From the NCBI GenBank assembly GCA_020851035.1, contig JADZDM010000021.1, positions 372,001 to 436,000 of the forward strand: a DNA stretch of 64,000 bases, given 5' to 3'. Below, in pieces: positions 52,417 to 61,266 of this stretch. Source of the DNA: Gemmatimonadaceae bacterium. GTDB taxonomy: Bacteria > Gemmatimonadota > Gemmatimonadetes > Gemmatimonadales > Gemmatimonadaceae. The notes beneath the pieces were generated by a model that saw nothing but the letters and a program-made list of their open reading frames with translations, ran no database searches and was not told where the DNA came from. The position numbers and the translations under genes were made by a program. Each line of letters begins with the position of its first letter. Position 1 is the first letter of the stretch.

Positions 52417-53664
52417 TCAGCCCAACTCCACCGACAGCGCCGCGAGCAGTGCATCCACATCAGCCGCGGTGTTGAAGAGGTGGGTCGAGATGCGATGACC
52501 GTTGAACCACTGGCCGGGCACCACCTTCACCACCACGTGATGCCGGGTGAGGAGGCGTTCGTAGAGGGCGCGCGCCGTCACGGTGTCAGGCAGGACGTAC
52601 GACGTGAGCGGCGATGCCATCGGTCCTGACTCGACGCTCGCAAGGCGCAGGCGCGGCAGGGTGCGCAGGCCGGCCACGAGGCGCGCGCGCAGTGCGAGGT
52701 TGTGCCGCTCGACCGCCGCGATGCCGATGCGCTCGACGTAGCCGATGGCCGCACCAAGCCCGTGCACGCTCGGCAGCGAGCAGACGCCCGTGGACGCCGT
52801 GTACGCATTGCGTCCACCCTGCAACACGACCGGGTCGATGGTGCCGGCGGGCAGGTCGGCGCTGAGGTACAGCAGCCCTGTGCCCTTCGGTGCCAGCAAC
52901 CACTTGTGCCCGCTCGTGGCGTACACGTGGCACCCGAGCGCCTTCACGTTCACGTCGATGGCGCCGACAGCCTGCGCACCATCCACCACCACAACGCATC
53001 CGTGTGCCTTCGCGAGAGCCGAGAGCTCGGCCACAGGCATGCGCAGTCCGGTGGATGAGAGCAGGTGCGAGAACGACAGCACCCGCGTGCGCGGCGTGAT
53101 GGCGGCGGCGACGCGCGCGACGATCACGGCAGGATCGTGATCCGTCGGACCGATGGGCACCACATCCAGCACGACGCCCTTGCGACGCACCGCCCAGTCC
53201 CAGCAGGCGCGCCCGCCGGGGTGCTCCTGGTCGGTCGTCAGCACATGATCGCCCGCCGCCAGCGACAGCCCCTCGGCCACCCAGTTCATCCCCTCGGTGG
53301 TGCAGTTGGTGAGCACCAGCTCGCCCGTGGTGCAACCGAGGAAGCTGGCGGCCTTCGCTCGAACCGATTCGAGCGCCTGCTCGTGCGCGCCATACCCGTA
53401 CAGCACCGGGTTGCGCTCGAGCTCGCGCCAGGCCTGCATCGTGGCGTCGATCACCGGGCGCGGCGACGGGCCGAGTGAACCCGTCTGCAGGTACGTCAGG
53501 CCCCGGTCCAGGAGGAAGTCGCGCGCGTCCGGCGCGAGGCCCCGCGATGGTGCCGTGTCCTCCACGCCCAGTCCCGGCGGCAGTGCTGTCGCGGCCAGCG
53601 CCGCCCCGATGCCGGAGACGAACGCGCGGCGCGAGGTCCCGCCGGGAAGGGAGTTCGTGGTCAT
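52417..53664 (-). CDS. Tat-exported class V aminotransferase-family enzyme
   Basis: A 415-aa PLP enzyme starting with a twin-arginine signal (GGTSRRAFVSGIGAALAATALPPG). Fold-type I features: LVLTNCTTEGMNWVAEGL, HPGGRACWDWA, VVVVDGAQAVGAIDV with the cofactor-binding Asp, and the PLP Lys in ATSGHKWLLAPKGTGLLYLS. It resembles isopenicillin-N epimerase/cysteine desulfurase-like proteins acting outside the cytoplasm. Substrate unknown. Export through Tat fits folding with bound PLP first. Confidence 0.92.
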   Translation of the reverse strand: MTTNSLPGGTSRRAFVSGIGAALAATALPPGLGVEDTAPSRGLAPDARDFLLDRGLTYLQTGSLGPSPRPVIDATMQAWRELERNPVLYGYGAHEQALESVRAKAASFLGCTTGELVLTNCTTEGMNWVAEGLSLAAGDHVLTTDQEHPGGRACWDWAVRRKGVVLDVVPIGPTDHDPAVIVARVAAAITPRTRVLSFSHLLSSTGLRMPVAELSALAKAHGCVVVVDGAQAVGAIDVNVKALGCHVYATSGHKWLLAPKGTGLLYLSADLPAGTIDPVVLQGGRNAYTASTGVCSLPSVHGLGAAIGYVERIGIAAVERHNLALRARLVAGLRTLPRLRLASVESGPMASPLTSYVLPDTVTARALYERLLTRHHVVVKVVPGQWFNGHRISTHLFNTAADVDALLAALSVELG

Positions 53665-53719
53665 GCGGGAGCGTAGCGTGGAACGACGGCCGGCACCATG
53701 CCCGCCTCGGGCCATACCG

Positions 53720-54094
53720 TCAGCGACGCGACGGTGCGAGCTGGAAGACGTTGCCCTCCGGGTCGAGCCCGTCACAGGTGCCCCACGACCGGAGCGCGTG
53801 CATGACGGCGCCCCGCGACGCAAGACGGGCACGGGCCTCCGCCACGTCGGGCACCTCGAAGATCAGCTTGACCGGGGAATCCTCGCGTGCCGCCGGCGGC
53901 GCGGTGATAACGATGTCCGCCGCATGGGCGGGTGGGATGACATGGAGTGCAATCGTCGCACCACCGGCATCCAGCTCCACCCAGTTCGGGTCCGACGCAT
54001 CCCCGAGCACGGCGAACCCCATCGCATCACGATAGAAGGCGAGCATCGGGGCCATCTCCTTCACGAACAGCATCGCACAGCGCAGGCGCAGCAT
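53720..54094 (-). CDS. VOC-superfamily (glyoxalase/bleomycin-resistance-like) protein
   Basis: A 124-aa protein made of two beta-alpha-beta-beta-beta units: MLFVKEMAPMLAFYRDAMGFAVL with NWVELDAGGATIALHVI, and VKLIFEVPDVAEARARLASRGA with DGLDPEGNVFQLAP. The metal-binding pattern is partial, so function (dioxygenase, isomerase or resistance) is open. The ATG at 54094 is chosen. Convergent or divergent neighbours give no functional clue; it is transcribed divergently from the D-aminoacylase-like gene 119 nt away. Confidence 0.87.
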   Translation of the reverse strand: MLRLRCAMLFVKEMAPMLAFYRDAMGFAVLGDASDPNWVELDAGGATIALHVIPPAHAADIVITAPPAAREDSPVKLIFEVPDVAEARARLASRGAVMHALRSWGTCDGLDPEGNVFQLAPSRR

Positions 54095-54213
54095 GAAACC
54101 GGCTCCCGGGGATGGAGGACATGGGGGTGCCGGAAGGTGCGCAGACCGCCGCACCCGACGCTAGACTCAGCCCACCACGCACCTCCGCCGGTCCGCCACC
54201 CCCAGGTGTCCCC

Positions 54214-55986
54214 ATGACTCCCAGCGTCCCGACCGCCAGCCGACGGTGCCGCGCCACACGCCGCGCGCTCACCCTCGCCAGCCTCGCCGTCACCACCGCC
54301 TGCGCCACCAGTCGCACCGCGGACACGTCGGCCGCCTACGATCTCGTCATCACGCATGGCCGGATCGTGGATGGCACGGGCAACCCGTTCTACTACGGTG
54401 ACGTCGGCGTCCGTGGTGACCGGATCGCGACCATCGCACCGGCAGGCGCACTGGCGGGAGCAGCGGCGAAGACCACCGTCGATGCGAAGGGGCTGGTGGT
54501 CTCCCCCGGCTTCATCGACATCCAGTCGCACTCGTGGAACGCGCTGCTGTTTGCCGACGGCCGCGTCATCGGCAAGGTGTCACAGGGGGTGACCACCGAG
54601 ATCCTCGGAGAGGCCACCACGCCGGCACCCTCCAACGCCAACGTCGATTCACTCTTCGCCGGCGGCGACCCGGACGATGCGCTGATGCTGGAACGGGTGA
54701 GGACCTTCCGCGGCGAGCATGGCTTCGGCCAGTGGCTGGCGGCAATGGAGCGGAACGGCATTTCCGTCAACGCCGGCAGCTACCTCGGTGCCACCACGGT
54801 CCGCGGGTACGCGATGGGCCGCGTGGAGGGCGCGGCGTCACCAGCGCAGCTCGACACGATGCGCTCCGTCGTCCGGAACGCAATGCGCGACGGCGCCTTC
54901 GGCATCTCCAGCGCACTGATCTACCCGCCAGGCAGCTATGCCAACACGGCCGAGCTGATCGAGACCGCGAAGGCGATGTCGCCGCTGCACGGCACCTACA
55001 TCACGCACATCCGCAGTGAGGAGGGAGCGCTGCTGCCGGCGATGGACGAGGCGATCCGGATCGGCCGCGACGGCGGCGTGCCAGTGGTGATCTACCACTT
55101 CAAGGCCTCAGGGCAGCGCAACTGGCCCCTCGCGGCACCGGCCATCGCGAAGGTCGACTCGGCGCGTGCGGCCGGCCAGGATGTGAAGGCCACGATGTAC
55201 TCGTACCCCGCATCGGGAAACAGCCTCTCCGCCTGCATTCCCGGCTGGGTGCACGCCGATGGCAAGCTGATCGAGCGGCTGCAGGACACCACGCTGCGCG
55301 CGCGCATCCGGCGCGAGATGACGGACCTGACAACGGGCGTGATCAGCTACTGCCAGGACAACCCGCCCGGCGCCTACCAGATCGCCGGGTTCAAGACGCC
55401 CGAGTGGAAGCAGTTCGAGGGCAAGCGGCTCGATGCCATCGCCACGGCGCTGAAGATGGACTGGGTTGATGCCGTCATCACGCTGGTGGTCGGCGAGAAG
55501 AACATGCTCGGCAAGGTGACCTTCGGCATGTCGGACGCGAACGTCTCGTCGATGCTGTCACGCCCGTGGGTGGTGCTCGGCAGCGACGCCGGTGGTCACG
55601 ATCCCGACACGACGACGGCCCTCGTGCATCCCCGCTCCTACGGCACCTTCGCGCGCGTACTCGGCAAGTATGCCCGCGACGAGCGCCTCTTCACGCTCGA
55701 GGAGGCGGTGCGGAAGATGACGTGGTCCACTGCGCAGATCCTTGGCCTCCGGGACCGGGGGCTGATCAAGGAAGGCAGCTTCGCCGATATCGTCGTCTTC
55801 GATCCGGCCACCGTGATCGACAAGGCGACCTTCGAGCAGCCCCACCAGCTCTCGGTGGGCGTGCGGGACGTGTTCGTGAACGGTGTCGGGGTGTGGCGGA
55901 ACAACCGGCACACCGGCGCGAAGCCGGGACGGGCGGTGTACGGGCCGGGGTGGGATGGGCAGCGACGGGGCGCGCCAGCGCAGTAG
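54214..55986 (+). CDS. D-aminoacylase-like amidohydrolase, lipoprotein
   Basis: A 590-aa amidohydrolase. The N-terminus has a lipoprotein-type signal (LTLASLAVTTAC). The sequence then follows N-acyl-D-amino-acid deacylases: DLVITHGRIVDGTGNPFYYGDVGVRGDRIATIAP, VSPGFIDIQSHS, THIRSE with a metal His, and SDAGGHDPDTTTALVHPRSYGTFARVLGKYARDERLFTLEEAVRKMT. The usual first-metal HxH motif is altered (IQSHS, with His only at the second position), as in some relatives that use one zinc. It is probably a periplasmic hydrolase of N-acylated D-amino acids or peptides. Confidence 0.9.
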   Translation: MTPSVPTASRRCRATRRALTLASLAVTTACATSRTADTSAAYDLVITHGRIVDGTGNPFYYGDVGVRGDRIATIAPAGALAGAAAKTTVDAKGLVVSPGFIDIQSHSWNALLFADGRVIGKVSQGVTTEILGEATTPAPSNANVDSLFAGGDPDDALMLERVRTFRGEHGFGQWLAAMERNGISVNAGSYLGATTVRGYAMGRVEGAASPAQLDTMRSVVRNAMRDGAFGISSALIYPPGSYANTAELIETAKAMSPLHGTYITHIRSEEGALLPAMDEAIRIGRDGGVPVVIYHFKASGQRNWPLAAPAIAKVDSARAAGQDVKATMYSYPASGNSLSACIPGWVHADGKLIERLQDTTLRARIRREMTDLTTGVISYCQDNPPGAYQIAGFKTPEWKQFEGKRLDAIATALKMDWVDAVITLVVGEKNMLGKVTFGMSDANVSSMLSRPWVVLGSDAGGHDPDTTTALVHPRSYGTFARVLGKYARDERLFTLEEAVRKMTWSTAQILGLRDRGLIKEGSFADIVVFDPATVIDKATFEQPHQLSVGVRDVFVNGVGVWRNNRHTGAKPGRAVYGPGWDGQRRGAPAQ

Positions 55987-56011
55987 CCGGGCCACGCGGC
56001 GCACGCGCCGA

Positions 56012-56641
56012 CTACGCCCCGTCGAGCTGCCCGTGCAGGTCGGCCAGCAGCGCTGACGCGGTCAGCGTGCCGCCGGCCTGCGCTGCCAGCAGGCTGCGGA
56101 GCCAGTCGCGATACGCCACACCGAGCCGTACGCCGTTCGAGAGCGTGATGAGCGGCCCCACGAGCAGTCGGGCGTGCGCGGCGATGGCCTCGGCGGTGCC
56201 CGCATCCCGCTCGACCGCGGCCGTGTCCTGCTCGATCGACGCGAGGATGGCACGGAAGCTCGCCAGCTCGGCGTCGGTGGCGGCCAGCTCGGCGCCAAGC
56301 AGCGCGGCGAGGTCATCGCCCTGCACGCGGCTGGCGAAGAACAGCTTGAGGAGCAGCGGCTCACGGCGCACCTGCGAAGGCGCCGGCTGCGTGAGCCATG
56401 CGTCGAGCGCGCGCACCCCCGCCGGCGTGATGTGATAGACCTTCCGGTCCGGCCGAGTCTGCTGTTCGACCCGCTCGTAGACCACGAGCTCCTCGCCCTC
56501 GAGTTCGGCAAGCGTCCGGTAGATGGCGGCCTGGTCAGCGGACCAGAAATGGCGGACCGAGGCGTTGAAGAACCGCTTCAGGTCGTAGCCGCTGTACGGA
56601 CTGATGGAGAGGAAACCGAGTACGGCGTACCGCAGGGACAT
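56012..56641 (-). CDS. PadR-family transcriptional regulator
   Basis: A 209-aa repressor. Residues 1-90 are the PadR winged helix (MSLRYAVLGFLSISPYSGYDLKRFF, HFWSADQAAIYRTLAELEGEELV, KVYHITPAGVRALDAWL) and residues 95-205 form the AphA-like C-terminal helical domain used for dimerisation and ligand sensing. It is divergent from the CocE-like hydrolase gene, with AT-rich palindromes in between, so it most likely represses itself and that gene. No Shine-Dalgarno sequence is visible upstream of its ATG. Confidence 0.94.
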   Translation of the reverse strand: MSLRYAVLGFLSISPYSGYDLKRFFNASVRHFWSADQAAIYRTLAELEGEELVVYERVEQQTRPDRKVYHITPAGVRALDAWLTQPAPSQVRREPLLLKLFFASRVQGDDLAALLGAELAATDAELASFRAILASIEQDTAAVERDAGTAEAIAAHARLLVGPLITLSNGVRLGVAYRDWLRSLLAAQAGGTLTASALLADLHGQLDGA

Positions 56642-56665
56642 GGATCGGGGGAGGAGTTGCCCGTA

Positions 56666-56716
56666 ATATAGGGTGCGGATATTATGTGATCTATCCTATA
56701 TATGAGCAAACATATA
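56666..56716. promoter_or_regulatory. Divergent PadR control region with two palindromes
   Basis: In AT-rich DNA, ATATAGG (56666-56672) pairs with CCTATAT (56695-56701) across 22 nt, and TATATG-N6-CATATA (56699-56716) is a perfect 18-bp palindrome of the type bound by PadR regulators. The second palindrome covers the proposed start codon of the hydrolase at 56702 and directly precedes an in-frame ATG at 56717. TATAAT at 56713-56718 is a consensus -10 sequence without a good -35. Confidence 0.65.
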
Positions 56717-58426
56717 ATGAATTCACTCTCCGGAATCCTGGCTGGCCGCGCCCGTCGCGTGCTGCTGGGCGTGTGCGCGGTGGCTGCGGTCGCCGGGTGT
56801 CGCGCGGTGCCGGCCACGGTGACGCGGCCCGTCATCCCGGGGGCGGATGATGTCGGGATCGCGGCCGACGTGGTGCTGCCGCCGCAGGTGCCGCCGAATG
56901 GCGTGCCGGTGATCCTGATCCAGGCCCGGTACTGGCGCAGCTTCCAGCTGCGCGGTGGCGGGCGGTCGAACCGCGTGCCGATGGGCCCGCGCGATGCCAC
57001 CGTGGAGCGGCTGGTGGCGGCAGGCTTCGGCGTGGTGGTGACCGACGTGCGCGGCACCGGCGCATCCACCGGCACGTGGGCATGGCCGTGGTCGGCCGGT
57101 GAGGTGCGCGACATGGGTCCGGTCATCGACTGGATCGTGGCGCAGCCCTGGTCGAACGGCGCGGTGGGTGCGACGGGTGCGTCGTACGAGGGCACGACGG
57201 CGCTGCTCGCCGCCACGACCGGTCGCCCCGCGCTGCGCGCCGTGCTGGCGCGCGAGATCGAGTGGAACCTGGTGGACGAGATCATCGCACCCGGTGCGGT
57301 GCGCAACATCGGCTTCGTGGATGCGTGGAGCCGGTCTGTCGATGCGCTGGATCATGGCAGGGTGCCGGAGCTGTTCCCACGCCTGGCGCGATTCGGGATC
57401 CGGGGCGTGTCGCCCACGTCGGACGACCCCAAGGGGGCTGCCCTGCACGCCCGCATGTCGGCGCGTCCGGCCACGGCGGTGGCCCGTCGCGCAGCCGCGG
57501 TCCGCAGCGGTGACGATCGTTTCGGCGCCGACGCCCCGCCCACCGACTCGCTGGGTCCCGCCGGTCACACGTCCGAGCTGGCGACGACGCGGGCGGTGGT
57601 CGGGATCTGGGGGAGCTGGTGGGATGGCGCGACGGCCGATGCCGTGTTCCGCGCGCAGGCCGCGATGCCGGTGGCGGAGGCGGTGATCGGGCCGTGGGCC
57701 CATGAAGGGGAGACGAACGCGAGCCCGCTGCGCCGCAACGACAGCGAGCGTGCGACGGTCGACGTCGAGGCGGTGGTCGCCTTCTTCCGCCGGCACCTGC
57801 TGCCGGCCGACACGACGGCCTCGTCACCACGGCTGTCGTGGTACGTGGCCGGCGCGGAGCGCTGGCACTCCGGCGACCGATGGCCGGACACGCGGTCCGA
57901 CACATTGCACCTGGTGCGCGAGCGGCTCACCGCCGCATCGGCGGTGACCGCAGGCGCCGCGTCGCCTCGCACGCTGGTGGTGGACTGGGCGGCCTCCACC
58001 GGCCGCAACTCGCGCTGGACGACCGGACTGGCGCGCCCCGTGGACGCGCCGGAGCGCGCCGATGCCCGCGGCCTGCTCTCGTGGCACAGCGCGCCGCTCG
58101 AGGCACCGCTCTCGGTGTTCGGCGCCGCGGAGTTCACCTGCCCCGTCGCGCTCGACGTACCCGAGGCGGCGCTGCACGTCTATCTCGAGTCGGTGGATCC
58201 GGCGCGGCGCGTACGGCTGCTGACCGAGGGGGTGCAGCGGATCCGTGGGGGCGTGGCGCGTGTGCGGATCCGTCCGACGGCGTTCGCGCTGCCGGCAGGG
58301 TGGTCGCTGCGGCTGTCGGTGGCCGGCGCCGACGCCGGGGCATTCGAGCGGGTGCCCGCCGCCGGATCGCAGCGGCTGCAGTTCGGCATCGAGGGGTGCC
58401 AGGTGCAGCTGCCGGTGGTGCGGTGA
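56702..58426 (+). CDS. CocE/NonD-family (S15) serine hydrolase, lipoprotein
   Basis: A 574-aa alpha/beta hydrolase (569 aa if it starts at 56717, which is equally plausible). VAAVAGC marks a lipoprotein signal. The nucleophile elbow is GATGASYEGTTALL with Ser in GxSYEG, and the catalytic His is in IGPWAHEGETN; GVVVTDVRGTGASTG precedes them. A C-terminal jelly-roll domain ends the protein. Relatives are cocaine esterase and X-Pro dipeptidyl peptidase. It is probably controlled by the divergent PadR regulator, so it may be induced by a substrate or a xenobiotic. Confidence 0.9.
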   Translation: MSKHIMNSLSGILAGRARRVLLGVCAVAAVAGCRAVPATVTRPVIPGADDVGIAADVVLPPQVPPNGVPVILIQARYWRSFQLRGGGRSNRVPMGPRDATVERLVAAGFGVVVTDVRGTGASTGTWAWPWSAGEVRDMGPVIDWIVAQPWSNGAVGATGASYEGTTALLAATTGRPALRAVLAREIEWNLVDEIIAPGAVRNIGFVDAWSRSVDALDHGRVPELFPRLARFGIRGVSPTSDDPKGAALHARMSARPATAVARRAAAVRSGDDRFGADAPPTDSLGPAGHTSELATTRAVVGIWGSWWDGATADAVFRAQAAMPVAEAVIGPWAHEGETNASPLRRNDSERATVDVEAVVAFFRRHLLPADTTASSPRLSWYVAGAERWHSGDRWPDTRSDTLHLVRERLTAASAVTAGAASPRTLVVDWAASTGRNSRWTTGLARPVDAPERADARGLLSWHSAPLEAPLSVFGAAEFTCPVALDVPEAALHVYLESVDPARRVRLLTEGVQRIRGGVARVRIRPTAFALPAGWSLRLSVAGADAGAFERVPAAGSQRLQFGIEGCQVQLPVVR

Positions 58427-58606
58427 GCGGGTCATGAGCGGGGCATGACCGGTTCAGCATCCCCGTCCTCTCGAAGGTGGTCTCCCCTCGACGGCAGTCG
58501 AGCGCGGGAGCACCAGCGCACCGACCGGCACTGCAGCATGCCGGTAGCTTGCGCCCTCCGCAGGGCACACCTGCCGGCACGCCAACCGCCTCCATGAGAG
58601 CCCGAG

Positions 58607-59413
58607 ATGTCCGATCGTCGCACCTTCGTGAAGTCCGCCGCGATCGCCGCTGCGGCGGCGGCCCTGCCAGCTGCCGCCGCGCAGGCCTCTGCGCCAGTCG
58701 ATGCGCGCGATGCACGCGAGTACTACGAGCTGCGCGCCTATCGCCTGCGGCCGGGCACACCGCAGACGCGGCTCGACGGCTACCTCCGGTCGGCGCTGAT
58801 CCCGGCGCTCAATCGGCGCGGAATCCGGAACGTCGGCGTGTTCACGCAGCCCGATGCACCGGACGGTCCGGCGGTCTGGGTGCTGATGGCGCACCGCAGC
58901 ATGGAGTCGATCGGCGCGGTGACGGCCGCGATCAACACGGACCCGGCGGTGATCGCCGCCGGTGCAGACTACCTGGGCGCGCCCACGAAGGAGAATCCCG
59001 CATTCGACCGCATCGACAGCTGGGTGTTCCTCGCCTTCGCCGGCATGCCCCGCCTCGCGGTACCCCGCCTGACGGAGGGCAACCAGCCGCGGGTGTTCGA
59101 ACTGCGCATCTACGAGAGCTTCTCCGAGCTGAAGGCGCTGAAGAAGGTGGCGATGTTCAACGCCGGCGAGATCGAGCTGATGCAGTCGCTGCAGCAATCG
59201 CCGGTGTTCTACGGCCAGGCCCTGGCCGGCCGCGACCTGCCGCAGCTCACGTACATGCTCTGTACCCCCGACCGTGCTGCGGCCGCAGCCGCCTGGAAGG
59301 CATTCGGCGAGCACCCGGCCTGGAAGGCGCTGGTGGCCGACCACCAGTACGACGACACGGTCTCGAAGATCACCAGCCGCTTCCTCGTGCCGACGGCGTA
59401 CTCGCAGCTCTGA
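58607..59413 (+). CDS. Tat-exported NIPSNAP-family protein
   Basis: A 268-aa protein with the twin-arginine signal SDRRTFVKSAAIAAAAAALPAAAAQ. Two dimeric alpha/beta barrel-type repeats follow: YYELRAYRLRPGTPQTRLDGYL (first) and RVFELRIYESFSELKALKKVAMF (second), the NIPSNAP signature arrangement, with LTYMLCTPDRAAAAAAWKAFGEHPAWK near the end. Function of bacterial exported NIPSNAP proteins is unknown. ATG at 58607; the 180 nt upstream contain no gene. Confidence 0.9.
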   Translation: MSDRRTFVKSAAIAAAAAALPAAAAQASAPVDARDAREYYELRAYRLRPGTPQTRLDGYLRSALIPALNRRGIRNVGVFTQPDAPDGPAVWVLMAHRSMESIGAVTAAINTDPAVIAAGADYLGAPTKENPAFDRIDSWVFLAFAGMPRLAVPRLTEGNQPRVFELRIYESFSELKALKKVAMFNAGEIELMQSLQQSPVFYGQALAGRDLPQLTYMLCTPDRAAAAAAWKAFGEHPAWKALVADHQYDDTVSKITSRFLVPTAYSQL

Positions 59414-59440
59414 GGCACCGGGTGCCGTACGGCTGACTTG

Positions 59441-59462
59441 TCGGACGCGGAGCCGCGTCCGA
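59441..59462. terminator. GC-rich 10-bp hairpin after the NIPSNAP gene
   Basis: TCGGACGCGG, two loop bases, CCGCGTCCGA: a perfect 10-bp stem 28 nt after the NIPSNAP stop at 59413, followed by TGATTTC. It is a candidate terminator before the sigma-factor gene. Confidence 0.6.
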
Positions 59463-59520
59463 TGATTTCACGCCGCACGCAGCGTCCAACAGATTCCCGC
59501 GACTCCCCGGCCCATCGACC

Positions 59521-60489
59521 ATGACGACCCCAGCCCTCCTCGAGGCGCACCGCACACTGCTCACCGGCCACTGCTACCGGATGCTTGGCTCGGTCATGGA
59601 TGCGGACGACGCGGTGCAGGAGACGATGCTGCGGGCATGGCGTGCGCTCGACCGGTTCGACGGCCGCTCGAAGATGAGCACCTGGCTCCACCGCATCGCG
59701 ACCAACGTCTGTCTCGACGCCATCGCCGACCGGGAGCCGCGGGTCATGCCGATGGAGATGGGCCCGGTCGGCACCGTCGACGACACCCTCGTGGAGCTGC
59801 CACGCACGCACTGGCTGGAGCCGGTGCCCGATGCGCGCGCGATCCCGGCCGATGGGGACCCGCACGAGGTTGCGGTGCAGCGCGAGAGCATCCGGCTCGC
59901 CTTCGTGGCGGCGATCCAGTACCTGCCGCCGCGGCAGCGCGCCGCGCTGCTGCTGACGCAGGTGCTGAACTGGTCGGCGGCCGAGGTGGCGGAATGCCTC
60001 GACATGACCGTGCCGGCGGTGAACAGCGCGCTGCAGCGCGCTCGCGCCACGCTGGCCATGAAGCTCCCGCAGCGGGCCCGCGACTCGCAGTACGTGCCGG
60101 CCGCGCTGACCGCCACGCAGGAGGCACTGGTGCAGCGCTACTTCGACGCGTTCGAGGCGTACGACGTGGCGGCGCTCGCCTCGCTCATGCGCGAGGACGC
60201 GACGATGTGCATGCCACCCTACGCGCTCTGGCTGCAGGGGCCCGACAGCATCGCGCGCTGGCTGCTCGGCCGCGGTGCGGGATGCCGCGGCTCACGCCTC
60301 GTGCGCACCGCCGCCAACGGCCAGCCGGCGTTCGCGCAGTACCGGAACGGCGGCGCGGACCCATGGGCGCTGGTGGTGCTGGATCTCGACGGCGACCGCA
60401 TCGCACACAGCACCTTCTTCCTCGACACGGCCCACCTGTTCCCGAGGTTCGACGTGCCGATGCGGCTGGAGGAGCTGGCCGGCCGATGA
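59521..60489 (+). CDS. ECF sigma factor with C-terminal SnoaL-like domain (SigG/TIGR02960-like)
   Basis: A 322-aa sigma-70-family protein. Region 2 is [29 protein letters not shown] to [14 protein letters not shown] (about residues 18-72); region 4 is [44 protein letters not shown] (about 137-180). Residues 195-320 are a SnoaL/NTF2-like fold ([27 protein letters not shown]), known to modulate activity in such sigma factors in place of an anti-sigma protein. No anti-sigma gene is adjacent. The following VOC gene is the only close downstream neighbour. Confidence 0.93.
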   Translation: MTTPALLEAHRTLLTGHCYRMLGSVMDADDAVQETMLRAWRALDRFDGRSKMSTWLHRIATNVCLDAIADREPRVMPMEMGPVGTVDDTLVELPRTHWLEPVPDARAIPADGDPHEVAVQRESIRLAFVAAIQYLPPRQRAALLLTQVLNWSAAEVAECLDMTVPAVNSALQRARATLAMKLPQRARDSQYVPAALTATQEALVQRYFDAFEAYDVAALASLMREDATMCMPPYALWLQGPDSIARWLLGRGAGCRGSRLVRTAANGQPAFAQYRNGGADPWALVVLDLDGDRIAHSTFFLDTAHLFPRFDVPMRLEELAGR

Positions 60490-60609
60490 GTTCCGGCCGG
60501 CCCGGGGGTCGAAGGCACGCCGCGCATCGCTGCGGGGCGCGCTCCCCCAGACCAGATCCCGATGCCCGTGCCGGTCGTCTACCCCATCACGCTCACGCCG
60601 AGTCCCGTC

Positions 60610-61014
60610 ATGGCAGCCCGCAAGCTCTTCGTCAACATCCGCGTGTCCGACCTCGAGCAGTCGAAGGTGTTCTTCGGCGCACTCGGGTTCACCTTCAACC
60701 CGCAGTTCACCGACGAGAACGCGGCCTGCATGGTCGTGAATGACGACGCGTTCTTCATGCTGCTCACCGACCCGTTCTTCCGCCGTTTCACCGACCGCGA
60801 ACCGGCCGACACGACCCGGGTGAGTGAGGCGCTGTACGCGTTCTCCTGCGACAGCCGCGAGGAGGTCACGCGCCTGACCGACGCCGCCCTCGCCGCAGGC
60901 GCCACCACCGCCATGCCGCCGCAGGACCATGGCTTCATGTACAGCACCAGCTTCCACACGCCCGACGGGCATCACTTCGAGGTCGTCTGGATGGATCCTG
61001 CGACCATCCAGTAG
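60610..61014 (+). CDS. VOC-superfamily protein (YaeR/PhnB-like)
   Basis: A 134-aa glyoxalase-fold protein: KLFVNIRVSDLEQSKVFFGALGFTFNPQFTDENAACMVV and a second half with YAFSCDSREEVTRLTDAALAAGA and FHTPDGHHFEVVWMDP. The start at 60610 (MAARKLFVN) fits the family; an in-frame ATG at 60562 would add 16 atypical residues. VOC proteins of this type often accompany SnoaL-bearing sigma factors, so cotranscription with the sigma gene is likely. Confidence 0.85.
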   Translation: MAARKLFVNIRVSDLEQSKVFFGALGFTFNPQFTDENAACMVVNDDAFFMLLTDPFFRRFTDREPADTTRVSEALYAFSCDSREEVTRLTDAALAAGATTAMPPQDHGFMYSTSFHTPDGHHFEVVWMDPATIQ

Positions 61015-61051
61015 TCCTACCAGAAGAACAACTACCACGGCGTGACGCGAA

Positions 61052-61237
61052 GGCGCAAAGGGCGCGAAGGACGCAAAGAGTTCTGCGTCGGGGGCAGTCT
61101 CCACGCGCATGAGGAGCATCATTATTGAGGGGAACCGCGGCGGCGGTTGCAGTTCCTACAGCAAGGCGATGCTCCCACGCGCATGGAAGCGTGACCAAGC
61201 GCACTTACCCCTTTGCGTCCTTCGCGCCCTCTGCGCC
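61052..61237. repeat. Long imperfect inverted repeat, 'GCGAAGG' type (copy C)
   Basis: Left arm 61052-61078 pairs with 61211-61237 with one mismatch over 27 bp. The arms iterate GGCGC(A/G)AAGG-like words, unlike the CCACGGAG words of copies A and B. Inside are AACCGC/GCGGTT with GGAAC/GTTCC, flanked by GAGCATC/GATGCTC and an 11-bp direct repeat CCACGCGCATG (61101-61111, 61175-61185). The core TTGCAGTTCCTA matches the CGCAGTTCC core of A and B. It sits between two convergent genes; 61015-61266 holds no gene. Confidence 0.8.
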
Positions 61238-61266
61238 ATTAAGTCAAAGCCGTTCACGATCTCCGT

